From Betaproteobacteria bacterium (GTDB taxonomy: Bacteria; Pseudomonadota; Gammaproteobacteria; Burkholderiales; Burkholderiaceae_C), in NCBI GenBank assembly GCA_016716535.1, contig JADJWD010000002.1:248001-312000 (forward strand): a DNA stretch of 64,000 nucleotides, written 5' to 3'. The stretch's first letter is position 1. Every line of letters begins with the position of its first letter. The notes beneath the pieces are model-generated. The model had not been told where the DNA came from, ran no database searches, and saw only the letters and a program-made list of their open reading frames with translations. Made by a program: the position numbers and the translations under genes. Below are positions 28,967 through 37,446 of the stretch, piece after piece.

Positions 28967-29968
28967 ATGACTTCTGCCCTACCGCCGCTTTCGGTGCTCG
29001 ACCTCTCGCTGATCGTCGAAGGCGGCAGCGCCGCCGAGGCGCTGCGCAACACACTCGATCTGGCGCGCCACTGCGAGGCGCTCGGCTACCGCCGCTACTG
29101 GGTGGCCGAGCACCACAACATGGACGGCGTGGCGAGCAGCGCCACCGCGGTGCTGGTCGGCCAGATCGCCGCGGTGACGAGCACGATGCGCGTCGGCTCG
29201 GGCGGCGTGATGCTGCCCAACCACGCGCCGCTCGTCGTCGCCGAGCAGTTCGGCACGCTCGAGACGCTGTACCCCGGCCGCATCGACCTCGGCCTCGGCC
29301 GCGCGCCGGGCACCGACCGCGTGACGATGCGCGCATTGCGCCGCCACCTCGACACCGCCGGCGAGGAAGACGAGTTCCCGCGCAACGTCGTCGAGCTGCA
29401 GACCTACCTCGACGACGCCGAGGCCGGCCAGGCGGTGCGCGCGATCCCCGGCGTCGGCACGAAGGTGCCGATCTGGCTGCTCGGCTCGAGCCTGTTCAGT
29501 GCGCAGCTCGCGGCGTATCTCGGCCTGCCGTTCGGCTTTGCGTCGCACTTCGCGCCCGACCTGCTCGACCAGGCGCTCGAGGTCTATCGAGCCACGTACC
29601 GCCCGAGCGCGCGCTGGCCCAAGCCCCAGGCGATGGTCGGCGTCAACGCGATCGTCGCGCCGAGCGACGACGAGGCGGCGTTCCTCTTCACCTCGATACA
29701 GCAGCGCTTCCTCGGCATGCAGCGCGGCCGCCGCGGCCCGCTGCCGCGGCCGATATCGCCCGCCGAGATGGAAGCGATGTGGTCCCCGGCCGAGAAGGCC
29801 GGCGCGATGCGCATGCTCGCCTGCGCCGCGGCGGGTTCGCCGAGACGGTGAAGCGGCAATTGCAGGCGATTGCGCAGCGCACCGGTGCCGACGAGGCTGA
29901 TCGTCGCCACCGGCGTGCACGAGCACGCGGCGCGCAAGCGCTCGTACGAGTTGCTGGCGGGGCTTTGA
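28967..29968 (+). CDS. LLM class flavin-dependent oxidoreductase (two frame breaks)
   Basis: Luciferase-like monooxygenase fold protein that would use F420 or FMN, nominal 333 residues. It belongs to the MsnO8/YhbW-like group: PLSVLDLSLIVEGG at the start, YWVAEHHNMDGVASSATAVL, and GRIDLGLGRAPGTD. Near the end the frame is lost and regained. A base is missing at about 29845 (GSP joined to ETVKRQLQA) and one is extra at about 29897 (TGADE joined to IVATGVHEH). The gene then closes at TGA 29966-29968 after HAARKRSYELLAGL. The compensating pair fits assembly indels. It ends 3 bp before the convergent aroQ stop. Confidence 0.86.
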
Positions 29969-29971
29969 CCC

Positions 29972-30412
29972 TCAGCCTGCCCGCAGCTTCTTCACCAGCC
30001 CCTGCAACGCCAGCACGTACCCCTCGACGCCGAAGCCGACGACGATGCCGGCGGCGATTTCGCTGAGGTAGCTGTGGTGCCTGAACGGCTCGCGCGCATG
30101 CACGTTGGAGACGTGGATCTCGGCGAACGGGATGGCGGTGCCGGCCAACGCGTCGCGGATCGCGACGCTCGTGTGCGTGTAGGCGCCGGGGTTAATGACG
30201 ACGCCGGCCACGCCCTCGGTGCGCGCGGCGTGCAGGCGGTCGACGATGCCGCCTTCGTGGTTGCTCTGGAAGCAATCGACCGCGACGCCGAGCGCGCTGC
30301 CGGCCTCGCGCACCATCGCTTCCACCTGCGGCAGCGTCGTGTGGCCGTACTTCGCCGGCTCGCGCGTGCCCAGCAGGTTGAGGTTGGGGCCGTTGATGAG
30401 CAGGATCTTCAT
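29972..30412 (-). CDS. aroQ: Type II 3-dehydroquinate dehydratase
   Basis: Converts 3-dehydroquinate to 3-dehydroshikimate, both in aromatic amino acid synthesis and in quinate breakdown. The product has 146 residues from ATG 30412, the usual length for the dodecameric type II enzyme. Signature INGPNLNLLGTREPAKYG is present, with R17 and Y22 as the active-site Arg and Tyr. The histidine loop NPGAYTHTSVAIRDAL and EIHVSNVHAREPFRHHSY are also intact. It is the last gene of a minus-strand operon with a dehydroshikimate dehydratase-like pair and a shikimate/quinate dehydrogenase. A catabolic role beside or instead of the biosynthetic one is therefore plausible. Confidence 0.96.
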   Translation of the reverse strand: MKILLINGPNLNLLGTREPAKYGHTTLPQVEAMVREAGSALGVAVDCFQSNHEGGIVDRLHAARTEGVAGVVINPGAYTHTSVAIRDALAGTAIPFAEIHVSNVHAREPFRHHSYLSEIAAGIVVGFGVEGYVLALQGLVKKLRAG

Positions 30413-30435
30413 CGTTAGCGTAGGCAAGAAGGCGA

Positions 30436-31395
30436 TCAGGGAGGCGAGAAGAAGGGCGGCCGCGCCGGTGTCGCGAAGCCGCGTTTTGGCGACGCTTCGG
30501 CACCGGCATCCGCGGCCTCGGCGCCGGCCGCTTCGGTAAAGCTCGGCAGCGGCACCGCGCGCTGCAGCACGTCCTCGGCCAGCCAGGCGGCGCTCTTGCG
30601 CGCGCGCTCGGCGACCGTCGCCAGCGGCATCTGCTGGTAGTCGTCGTTGAAGACCTCGAAGCTGAAGTCCCCTTCGTAGCCGAGGCGGCGGAGCGTGCGC
30701 ACGAGGCGCGCGACTTCCTCGCTGTGCACACCCTCGCCGGGGAAGACGCGGAAGTGGCGTGCCGTCTCGATGCGCTCGGCCACCGTGTGGATCTCGCTCC
30801 ACATGAAGTCCGACAGTTGCACGAGGAAGATCTTCGCCGGGTCGATTTCCTCCAGCGCCTCGACCGGCGTGCGCGTCGCGAAGCTGTGGAAGCTGTCGAT
30901 GCCGATGCCGAGGTTCGGACAGTCGACGCGGCTCACGACCTCGAAGGCGCCGAGGCAGTCGTTGATGTGCCGGCCCCACGACAGGCCCTCGAACGCCACC
31001 TTGATGCGAAACGGCAGCGCCATCATCGCGAGCTTGCGCAGGTCGCGCGCGATCGCGTCGCGGTCGTCGGTGGCGTGCACGCTGGTGCTGCTGCACGCAA
31101 GCAGCACCGGGCTGCCGAGCGCGGCGGCCATCTCGATCATCGAGCGGGCGATGTCGACCTTGTAGTCGTGCAGGTGGCCTGACAGACCTTCGAAGTCGCG
31201 CAGCACCTGGAAGCCGGTGACGCGCAGGCCGCTTTCGTGCACCTCGCGCACCGCGGCCTGCCAGCCGGCCGGGTGGCCGACCAGGTCGCGTGCAGCCAGC
31301 ATCACCTGCCTGAAGCCGGCCTCGCGCATCGCCGCCAGCTTGGCCGCCAGCGGCCCGGCCAGCGAGATCGTGTCCATGCCGAAGTCGCGGAACAT
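30436..31395 (-). CDS. TIM-barrel isomerase-like protein, probable 3-dehydroshikimate dehydratase
   Basis: Sugar phosphate isomerase/epimerase-fold (AP_endonuc_2) protein of 319 residues. The family includes metal-dependent 3-dehydroshikimate dehydratases (QuiC/QsuB/AsbF), which make protocatechuate. A four-residue metal site of that type is visible: E136 (VAFEGLSWG), D167 (GIGIDSFHSF), Q193 (LVQLSDFMW) and E247 (FSFEVFND). The final 32 residues are an Ala/Pro-rich tail outside the barrel. Upstream in the same operon lie an HPPD-like protein and a shikimate/quinate dehydrogenase, and aroQ follows 23 bp downstream. This is a strong context for quinate catabolism. In pseudomonads the HPPD-like part is fused to the C-terminus of the dehydratase; here it is a separate gene in front. 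Confidence 0.85.
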   Translation of the reverse strand: MFRDFGMDTISLAGPLAAKLAAMREAGFRQVMLAARDLVGHPAGWQAAVREVHESGLRVTGFQVLRDFEGLSGHLHDYKVDIARSMIEMAAALGSPVLLACSSTSVHATDDRDAIARDLRKLAMMALPFRIKVAFEGLSWGRHINDCLGAFEVVSRVDCPNLGIGIDSFHSFATRTPVEALEEIDPAKIFLVQLSDFMWSEIHTVAERIETARHFRVFPGEGVHSEEVARLVRTLRRLGYEGDFSFEVFNDDYQQMPLATVAERARKSAAWLAEDVLQRAVPLPSFTEAAGAEAADAGAEASPKRGFATPARPPFFSPP

Positions 31396-31420
31396 CGCTG
31401 TCAGCTCCGTTCTGCCCGCT

Positions 31421-32299
31421 TCAGCCGCGAGGCGATTCGTGATGAACCAATTCGAACATCACGCCGCCCAGCTGCTCGCGCGTCAGCGCGCCGCGCGCCG
31501 TGCTGTGCAGCGCGCTCGCCTCGACGAAGTCGACGCCGCGCTCGCGCAGCGCGCGCACGGCGGCCGGCACGTCGGGCGCGCCGAAGGCGACGCGATGCAG
31601 GTGCTCGGCGGTGACGAGGTCTTCGCTGTCGCTCGCCGGCTCGATGAGCTGCAAGAAGAACGTGCCGCACGGCGAGCGCAGGATGTTGCCGGCCGGCAGG
31701 ATGCCGAACGTCTGCTCCGGGCTCAGCACCGTGAAGCCGAACAGCGACCCGTAGAACGCGCACCAGTCGGCCGCGCGCGCCAGGCCCACGTACTGCACGA
31801 CGCCGAACCAGTGCATGTCCGCCAGCGCCGGCACCGTGCCCTCGACGGTGGGGATCGGCACGAAGTCGACGTCGTAGATCGAGAACTCGCGCCAGCGGTC
31901 GATGAAGTAGACGCGGCTCGTGCCGACGCCGTGCACGCCGGGGATGTGCAGCTCCATCGGCTGCACCTTCACCGGCACCGGCCAGGCGCCGAGCTCGACG
32001 ACGCGCCGGTGCGCCGCACCCGCGTCGCGCACGCGCAGCGCGATCGCGGCGATCTGCGGCGTCTCGTCGCTGCCGTCCTTCGCGATGCCGTGCGCGTTGA
32101 TGACGACGTTCATGTCGCCCTGGCGGTACAGCAGCACCTCGCGCGAGCGGTGCCGCGCCACCGGGCGGAAGCCCACCTGCTCGAGCAGCTGGCCGAGCGC
32201 CTGGGGCCTGGGCGTCGTGTACTCGATGAACTCGACGCCCTCCAGCCCCAGCGGGTTGGGCACGTCGAGCACTGCTTCGCGGGCCAGCGCTTGCATCAT
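31421..32299 (-). CDS. HPPD-like (VOC family) dioxygenase partner
   Basis: A 292-residue protein with two vicinal-oxygen-chelate repeats resembling 4-hydroxyphenylpyruvate dioxygenase: residues 12-150 (GLEGVEFIEYTTPRPQAL) and 155-290 (FGVVQYVGLARAADWCAFY). Likely Fe ligands are the His in VHGVGTSRVYF, the His in TAEHLHRVAF, and the Glu in GGVMFELVHH. HPPD itself is usually about 350-380 residues. This shorter form matches the HPPD-like C-terminal domain of fused QuiC-type dehydroshikimate dehydratases, whose role is unclear. AAGGAG lies about ten bases before ATG 32299. The next gene is the TIM-barrel partner after 25 bp. Confidence 0.83.
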   Translation of the reverse strand: MMQALAREAVLDVPNPLGLEGVEFIEYTTPRPQALGQLLEQVGFRPVARHRSREVLLYRQGDMNVVINAHGIAKDGSDETPQIAAIALRVRDAGAAHRRVVELGAWPVPVKVQPMELHIPGVHGVGTSRVYFIDRWREFSIYDVDFVPIPTVEGTVPALADMHWFGVVQYVGLARAADWCAFYGSLFGFTVLSPEQTFGILPAGNILRSPCGTFFLQLIEPASDSEDLVTAEHLHRVAFGAPDVPAAVRALRERGVDFVEASALHSTARGALTREQLGGVMFELVHHESPRG

Positions 32300-32322
32300 C
32301 GGGGCGCTCTCCTTGGCAGCCG

Positions 32323-33276
32323 TCAGGGGGTGGCGTCGGAACCCGGGCCGACGTGATCGGCGCGTTCGGCCACCATCTTGCGGAAGTGCTGGTCGATGCG
32401 CGCCGCGTCGGGCTCGCGGCCGGTGAAGAGGCGGAAGGCGCCGACCGCCTGGCCCACGGCCATCGTGCCGCCGTCGCACACCGCGCAGCCGGCGGCGCGC
32501 GCGGCGCGCAGCAGCGCCGTCTCGAGTGGGAAGTAGACGATCTCGGCCACCCACAGCCCCGGGCGCAGCAGCTTCGCATCGAGCGGCATGCCCGGCAGCT
32601 TGTCCATGCCGACCGGCGTCGCGTGCACGACGCCGGTGGCGCCGCTGCCGGCGGCCAGCGCCTCGGCGGCGTTGGTCGCATGCATGGCGCGATGGCCGGG
32701 GTACAGCGCGTTCAACCGCCCGGCGGCGGCCGTGGCGCGCGCCGGGTCGATGTCGACGAGCACGAGCGCCGTCGTGCCCATGCGCAGCAGCGCATGCGCG
32801 ATCGCCGAGCCGGCGCCGCCGACGCCCAGCAGCACGACGCGCGTGAGGTCGGCGCCCGGCAGCGTGCGCTCGAAGCCCCAGCGCCAGCCCGGGCCGTCGG
32901 TGTTGTGGCCGATGGCGCGCACCGTGTGCCGCGCCGCATCGCGCTCGAAGACGACGGTGTTGACCGCGCCCATCGCGCGCGCCTCGTCGGAGAGGTCGTC
33001 CAGCAGCGGGATCACCGCCTGCTTGCACGGGAAGGTGATGTTCAGCCCCGCGAAGCCCATCGTGCGCGCCGCGGCGATCAACGTCGGCAGCGCCTCGACG
33101 CCCTGGCCTGTGCTGTCCAGGTCGATCAGCTGGTAGTGCAGCGCCAGCCCCTGCGCGCGCGCCTCGGCCTCGTGCATCGCCGGCGTCAGCGAGCGCTGGA
33201 TGCCCTCGCCGATGAGGCCGACCAGCAGCTTGTTCGAAGGGTTCATCGGCGGGAGGGGCAGGGCGCGGGTCATCAT
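32323..33276 (-). CDS. Shikimate/quinate dehydrogenase (AroE family)
   Basis: NAD(P)-dependent dehydrogenase of 317 residues from ATG 33276, which overlaps the creatininase-family stop as ATGA. An internal ATG at 33246 would give 307. The substrate domain has SLTPAMHEAEA and NITFPCKQAVIP with the catalytic Lys, and NTDGPGWRWGFE with the catalytic Asp. The Rossmann motif is GVGGAGSAIAHAL. The segment after strand 2 is LVDIDPARA. An Asp there, instead of the NRT basic patch of biosynthetic AroE, favours NAD and is the pattern of catabolic quinate/shikimate dehydrogenases. Operon context with dehydroquinate and dehydroshikimate dehydratases supports the catabolic reading. Confidence 0.9.
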   Translation of the reverse strand: MMTRALPLPPMNPSNKLLVGLIGEGIQRSLTPAMHEAEARAQGLALHYQLIDLDSTGQGVEALPTLIAAARTMGFAGLNITFPCKQAVIPLLDDLSDEARAMGAVNTVVFERDAARHTVRAIGHNTDGPGWRWGFERTLPGADLTRVVLLGVGGAGSAIAHALLRMGTTALVLVDIDPARATAAAGRLNALYPGHRAMHATNAAEALAAGSGATGVVHATPVGMDKLPGMPLDAKLLRPGLWVAEIVYFPLETALLRAARAAGCAVCDGGTMAVGQAVGAFRLFTGREPDAARIDQHFRKMVAERADHVGPGSDATP

Positions 33277-34136
33277 ATCGGCGCCTGCCCACCCTCGACG
33301 TGCCCGCGGTGGTGCCCCATCCCCCACGTGGCTTCCTCGCGCGCTGGCCAGCGCAGCGCATGCAGTTCGGTGATCGCCTGCGCCCAGCTCGTGGCGAGCG
33401 ACTCGAGGATCGCCTCGCCTTGCTCGCGGGTGGCCGGCAGCGGGTCGCCGATGACGCCGCTCGGGCCGAAGTCGCGTGCGCTCCAGGCGCAGGCGGGCCG
33501 GCCGTTGGGGGACAGCAGCCGGCTCGGGAACTCGGGCGGGTAGCTCGCCACCGCGCGCTCCATCTGCACGGTGTCGGGCGCCAGCGCCAGCATGATCGCC
33601 GTCTCGGCGTGGCCGGCATGCATCGCGAGCTGCTTCTCGCGCTCGGCGAGGTAGCGCCCGGCCACGTGCGGCAGCCGCCAGGCGTTGTGCGGCACGACGA
33701 TGAAGTCGCCGTGGCGCAGGCGCAGCTCGCACGCTGCCAATTCCATCAGCTGCGGCTGGCCGCCGTGGGCGTTGACGATCAACAGCTTCCGGAACCCCGC
33801 GCGATACGTGCTTTCGCCGATCTGCGTGACGGTCGCTTCGAGCGTCGGCCCGTCGAGCGTGAAGGTGCCGGGGAAGTGCAGGTGTTCGTCGCTCTTGCCG
33901 TAGGTGACAGGCGGCAGCGCGAAGGCGGGCACCGATGCCGGCAGCCGCGCCAGCGCGTGCCCGACCACGCCGGCGGCGATGATGCTGTCCACCGCGCACG
34001 GCAGGTGCGGGCCGTGCTGCTCGATGCTGCCGGCGGGCAGCACGATGACCGTGTTCTCGCGGTCGGGCAGCGCCGAGATCTCGGTCCAGCTCAGGTACGG
34101 CAGGAAACGCGCCGGCGGCGCGTAGCCGTGCATCAT
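33273..34136 (-). CDS. Creatininase family amidohydrolase
   Basis: Metal-dependent hydrolase of the creatininase/MftE fold, 287 residues. The metal site is visible: E39 and H41 in GSIEQHGPHLP, D50, H124 in VNAHGGQ, and a Glu in HAGHAETAIML. The family opens cyclic amides (creatinine, dealkylated purines) and has lactone-like and peptide-cleaving members, so the substrate is not fixed. It is ATGA-coupled on both sides, to the Gfo/Idh gene upstream and the shikimate dehydrogenase gene downstream, and so is firmly part of the operon. Opening of a lactone or an amide conjugate of a cyclic polyol acid is a possible role. Confidence 0.9.
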   Translation of the reverse strand: MMHGYAPPARFLPYLSWTEISALPDRENTVIVLPAGSIEQHGPHLPCAVDSIIAAGVVGHALARLPASVPAFALPPVTYGKSDEHLHFPGTFTLDGPTLEATVTQIGESTYRAGFRKLLIVNAHGGQPQLMELAACELRLRHGDFIVVPHNAWRLPHVAGRYLAEREKQLAMHAGHAETAIMLALAPDTVQMERAVASYPPEFPSRLLSPNGRPACAWSARDFGPSGVIGDPLPATREQGEAILESLATSWAQAITELHALRWPAREEATWGMGHHRGHVEGGQAPI

Positions 34137-35188
34137 CGATTCGTCTCCACCTCGATCTCCCTGCGCTGGCGCGCACTGGCGGCCAGCGCCTCCAGCGTCG
34201 CGGCGATGTCGATGCTGGCGGCCGCGGCGCGCTCGATGGCGTCGACGTCACGCGCCGCGACGACACGTGCAAAGGCCTCGGCCGCGAAGCGGAAGCCGCT
34301 GCCGGTGGCCGCGGGAATGGTCTCGAACGGCACGCTGTTCGCGGTGCCCCGGCGCACGCGCAGCTGGTTCGGCAGGTGGCCCCAGCCATTGCCTTGCGCC
34401 AGCGGGCTCGTGTGGTTCAGATACTCGGTCTCGATGACGCCGGCGTCGCCGACGATCAACGCGCGGCGGTGCGTCGCCACGTCCATCGCGCACTCGAGCT
34501 GCGCGCGCCGTCCGTCAGCGAAGTGCAGCGTCGCGGCGAGCGCGATGTCGACGCCCGTCGGCGCCCAGGTCGCCTCGGCGCGCACGCGCACCGGCGCCTC
34601 GCCCATCACGAGGCGGATGAGGCTCAGCGGGTAGCTGCCGGCGTCCAGCAGCGCGCCGCCACCAAGCTCGGGCATCAGGCGGATGTTGGGGGTGGGGTTG
34701 GCGAGCGTGAAGCCGAAGGCCGCGTGCACGTAGCGCGGCCGGCCGATCGCGCCGCCGTGCAGCAGGCCGACGAGGTCGCGCGTCGACGGCTGGAACCACC
34801 ACGGATAGGCTTCGAGCAGCATCACGCCGGCGCGGCGCGCGGCGTCGAACATCGCCACCGCCTCGGCGCGGTTCAGCGCCAGCGGCTTCTCGCACAGCAC
34901 GTGCTTGCCGGCGCGGGCCGCTTTGATCGCCCACTCGGCGTGCAGGCTGTTGGGCAGCGGGATGTAGACGGCAGCGACCTCGCGGTCGGCCAGCAGCGCC
35001 TCGTAGCTGCCGTGGTGGCGGCCGATGCCGTGCGTGGCTGCGAAGGCCGCGGCCGTTTCGGTGCGGCGGCTGGCCACGGCCACGACTCGCACGCGCCGGC
35101 TCGGTGAGGGGCCGCTCACGACATGGTCGCAGAAGGTGCCGGCGATCCTGGCGCAGCCGAGGATGCCCAGGCGCAGGGGTTCTTGCAC
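34133..35188 (-). CDS. Gfo/Idh/MocA family oxidoreductase
   Basis: NAD(P)-dependent dehydrogenase of sugars, inositols or related polyols, 351 residues. The Rossmann motif is RLGILGCARIAG, strand 4 ends VYIPLPNSLH, and GKHVLCEKPLALN carries the EKP signature. The catalytic region LLDAGSYPLSLIRLVMG has the Asp, Tyr and Arg pattern. It overlaps the creatininase start by 4 bp. In this operon it could oxidise a hydroxylated cyclohexane acid related to quinate or shikimate, or a sugar acid. That is inference from position. Confidence 0.92.
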   Translation of the reverse strand: MQEPLRLGILGCARIAGTFCDHVVSGPSPSRRVRVVAVASRRTETAAAFAATHGIGRHHGSYEALLADREVAAVYIPLPNSLHAEWAIKAARAGKHVLCEKPLALNRAEAVAMFDAARRAGVMLLEAYPWWFQPSTRDLVGLLHGGAIGRPRYVHAAFGFTLANPTPNIRLMPELGGGALLDAGSYPLSLIRLVMGEAPVRVRAEATWAPTGVDIALAATLHFADGRRAQLECAMDVATHRRALIVGDAGVIETEYLNHTSPLAQGNGWGHLPNQLRVRRGTANSVPFETIPAATGSGFRFAAEAFARVVAARDVDAIERAAAASIDIAATLEALAASARQRREIEVETNR

Positions 35189-35225
35189 GTGGCGACCTCC
35201 TTGGTGACTCGCAGAGACGGTCGGT

Positions 35226-36026
35226 TCAGGCCAGCGCGTCGCGCAGCGCCGCCAGCGTGGCGTCGGGCGCTTCGGTCATCAGGTTGTGGCCCGCCTCCAC
35301 GACATGCACCCGCGCCTTCAGCGTGGCGGCCAGCCCACGCGCTGCCTTGGGCAGCGTCATCTGGTCGGCACGGCCGAGCACGAAGTGCACCGGGCAGGCG
35401 ACGCGGGCGGCCGCGGCCTCGCCGCCGCGGTAGCGGTTGCAGATCGAGAACTCGTGGTGGAACAGGTTGATCCCGGCGCAGCCCGCCTGCATGCGGCGCA
35501 TCAGCGCGCGGTTGCTGCCGTGCAGCGACATGCCGGGGCCCGGGTACGAGGGCTTGGCCGCATGGCTCGCGTGCGACCAGGCGTTGACCATGTCGATGGC
35601 GCGCAGCGGCTCGGTCAAGGCCGTGGCCAGCAGCGACTCCGATACCTGCATCGGATAGGCGGTGCCCATCATCACGAGGCGGCCCACGCGCTCGGGCGCG
35701 CGACCGGTCGCCTCCAGTGCGATCAACGAGCCCATGCTGTGGCCAACGAGCGCGGCCTGCCGCACGCCGGCGGCATCGAGCACCGCCCACAGCCAGCCCG
35801 CCAGGGCCTCCAGGTCGGCCAGCGGCGGGCCCTCGCTTTGCGAGTGGCCCGGCAGGTCCACCGCGAGCACGGCTCGGCCATGGTGCGCGCACCAGCGCGC
35901 AAGCAGCGTCCAGCAGCTGTGGTCGTGCAACGCACCGTGCACGAACACGACGCAGGGCAGGGCCGGATCGAACGGCTTGCCGCCGGTGTAGGCGTGGGCC
36001 GCGCGGCCCCGGACGACCAGCTTCAT
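35226..36026 (-). CDS. Alpha/beta hydrolase
   Basis: Serine hydrolase, 266 residues. VVFVHGALHDHSCW is the oxyanion-hole HG segment, GHSMGSLIALEA is the nucleophile elbow, LGRADQMT carries the acid, and VVEAGHNLMTEAP the catalytic His. It belongs to the large family of esterases, lactonases and C-C hydrolases. It starts 7 bp downstream of the metY stop and ends 37 bp before the Gfo/Idh gene, in the same minus-strand series. Hydrolysis of quinate or shikimate esters such as chlorogenate would fit the downstream genes, but no specific residue supports this. Confidence 0.9.
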   Translation of the reverse strand: MKLVVRGRAAHAYTGGKPFDPALPCVVFVHGALHDHSCWTLLARWCAHHGRAVLAVDLPGHSQSEGPPLADLEALAGWLWAVLDAAGVRQAALVGHSMGSLIALEATGRAPERVGRLVMMGTAYPMQVSESLLATALTEPLRAIDMVNAWSHASHAAKPSYPGPGMSLHGSNRALMRRMQAGCAGINLFHHEFSICNRYRGGEAAAARVACPVHFVLGRADQMTLPKAARGLAATLKARVHVVEAGHNLMTEAPDATLAALRDALA

Positions 36027-36033
36027 GTCGCGC

Positions 36034-37332
36034 TCACCCGGCCTTCTGCGCGACCTTGAACGCGCGCTTCAGGTCGTCGATCAGGTCGTCGGCGTCCTCG
36101 AGCCCGATCGACAGGCGGATCGTCCCCGGCGTGATCCCCGCCGCCGCGAGCGCCGCGTCGTCCATGCGAAAGTGGGTGGTGCTCGCCGGGTGGATGACGA
36201 GCGAGCGGCAGTCGCCGACGTTGGCCAGGTGGCTGAAGAGCTTCAGCGCCTCGATGAACGCGCGGCCCTGCGCGCGGCTGCCCTTCAGGTCGAAGCTGAA
36301 GACGCTGCCGCAGCCTCGCGGCAAGAGTCTCTTTGCCAGCGCATGGCTCGGGTGGCCTTCGAGTTCCGGGTAGCCGACCGCGGCGACCATCGGGTGCGCG
36401 GCGAGGAAGGCGACGACGCGGCGCGTGTTCTCGACGTGCCGCGCCATGCGCAGCGGCAGCGTCTCGATGCCTTGCAGGATCAGCCACGCGGTGTGCGGGC
36501 TCATGCAGGCGCCGAAGTCGCGCAGGCCCTCGCGGCGCGCGCGCAGCAGGAACCCCGCGACGGTGCTCTCCTCGGCGAACACCATGCCGTGAAAGCCGCT
36601 GTAGGGCTGGCTGAGTTCCGGGAAGCGACCGCTCGCATTCCAGTCGAAGAGTCCACTGTCGGCGAGCACGCCGCCGATCACCGTGCCGTGGCCCGAGAGG
36701 AACTTCGTCGCGCTGTGGAAGACGAGGTCGGCGCCGTGCGCCATCGGCTGCATCAGCCACGGCGTCGTGAAGGTGCTGTCGACGAGCAGCGGCAGGCCGG
36801 CGTCGTGCGCAATGGCGCTGACGGTGGGGATGTCCAGCACATCGAGGCCCGGGTTGCCGAGCGTCTCGCCGAACAGGAGGCGCGTCTCAGGCCGGATCGC
36901 CGCGCGCCAGCCGTCGATGTCGCCCGGCTTCACGAAGGTCGTCGTGATGCCGAAGCGCGCCAGCGTGTAGGCCAGCAGGTTGTGGCTGCCGCCGTACAGC
37001 GCCGTGCTCGCGACGATGTGGTGGCCGGCGCCGGCGATCGTGCTGATCGCCAGGTGCAGCGCCGCCTGGCCGCTGGCCGTGGCGATGGCGCCGACGCCGC
37101 CTTCGAGCGCCGCGACGCGCTCTTCGAGCACGGCGTTCGTCGGGTTGCTGATGCGCGAGTAGACGTGCCCCGATCGCTCCATGTTGAACAGGCTCGCGGC
37201 GTGCTCGCTGCTCTCGAAGACGAAGCTCGTCGAGAGATGGATCGGCACGGCGCGCGCGCCGGTCGCGGGGTCGGGGGCGGCGCCGGCGTGCAGCGCCAGC
37301 GTGTCGAATCCGGGGTCGGAAGGGCCGGCCAT
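36034..37332 (-). CDS. metY: O-acetylhomoserine sulfhydrylase type PLP enzyme
   Basis: PLP-dependent Cys/Met metabolism enzyme (gamma-family), 432 residues from ATG 37332, with GGAG nine bases upstream. It makes homocysteine (or methionine) from O-acetylhomoserine and sulfide (or methanethiol). Length and the start GFDTLALHAGAAPDPATGAR are typical of MetY. Phosphate-binding YSRISNPTNAVLEERVAALE and the PLP lysine in FHSATKFLSGHGT are present. It is the first gene of the minus-strand series down to aroQ and diverges from the CBS-domain gene. The shared 114-bp gap (37333-37446) should contain both promoters. I see no SAM-riboswitch fold there. Confidence 0.93.
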   Translation of the reverse strand: MAGPSDPGFDTLALHAGAAPDPATGARAVPIHLSTSFVFESSEHAASLFNMERSGHVYSRISNPTNAVLEERVAALEGGVGAIATASGQAALHLAISTIAGAGHHIVASTALYGGSHNLLAYTLARFGITTTFVKPGDIDGWRAAIRPETRLLFGETLGNPGLDVLDIPTVSAIAHDAGLPLLVDSTFTTPWLMQPMAHGADLVFHSATKFLSGHGTVIGGVLADSGLFDWNASGRFPELSQPYSGFHGMVFAEESTVAGFLLRARREGLRDFGACMSPHTAWLILQGIETLPLRMARHVENTRRVVAFLAAHPMVAAVGYPELEGHPSHALAKRLLPRGCGSVFSFDLKGSRAQGRAFIEALKLFSHLANVGDCRSLVIHPASTTHFRMDDAALAAAGITPGTIRLSIGLEDADDLIDDLKRAFKVAQKAG

Positions 37333-37446
37333 GAGGGGTTGCTCCGCAGGCCCTGAGCTGCGGGCCCTTGCCGCGGGCATTGTGGGCTATATTGCCTCGC
37401 ACACTTCTTCGGTCACAACGCGGTCGTCTTCCCGGGCCGGGCCATC

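Noticed and set aside
37333..37446. SAM riboswitch in front of metY
   Set aside because: The 114-bp divergent gap shows no arrangement of stems or conserved core that I could match to a known SAM class.
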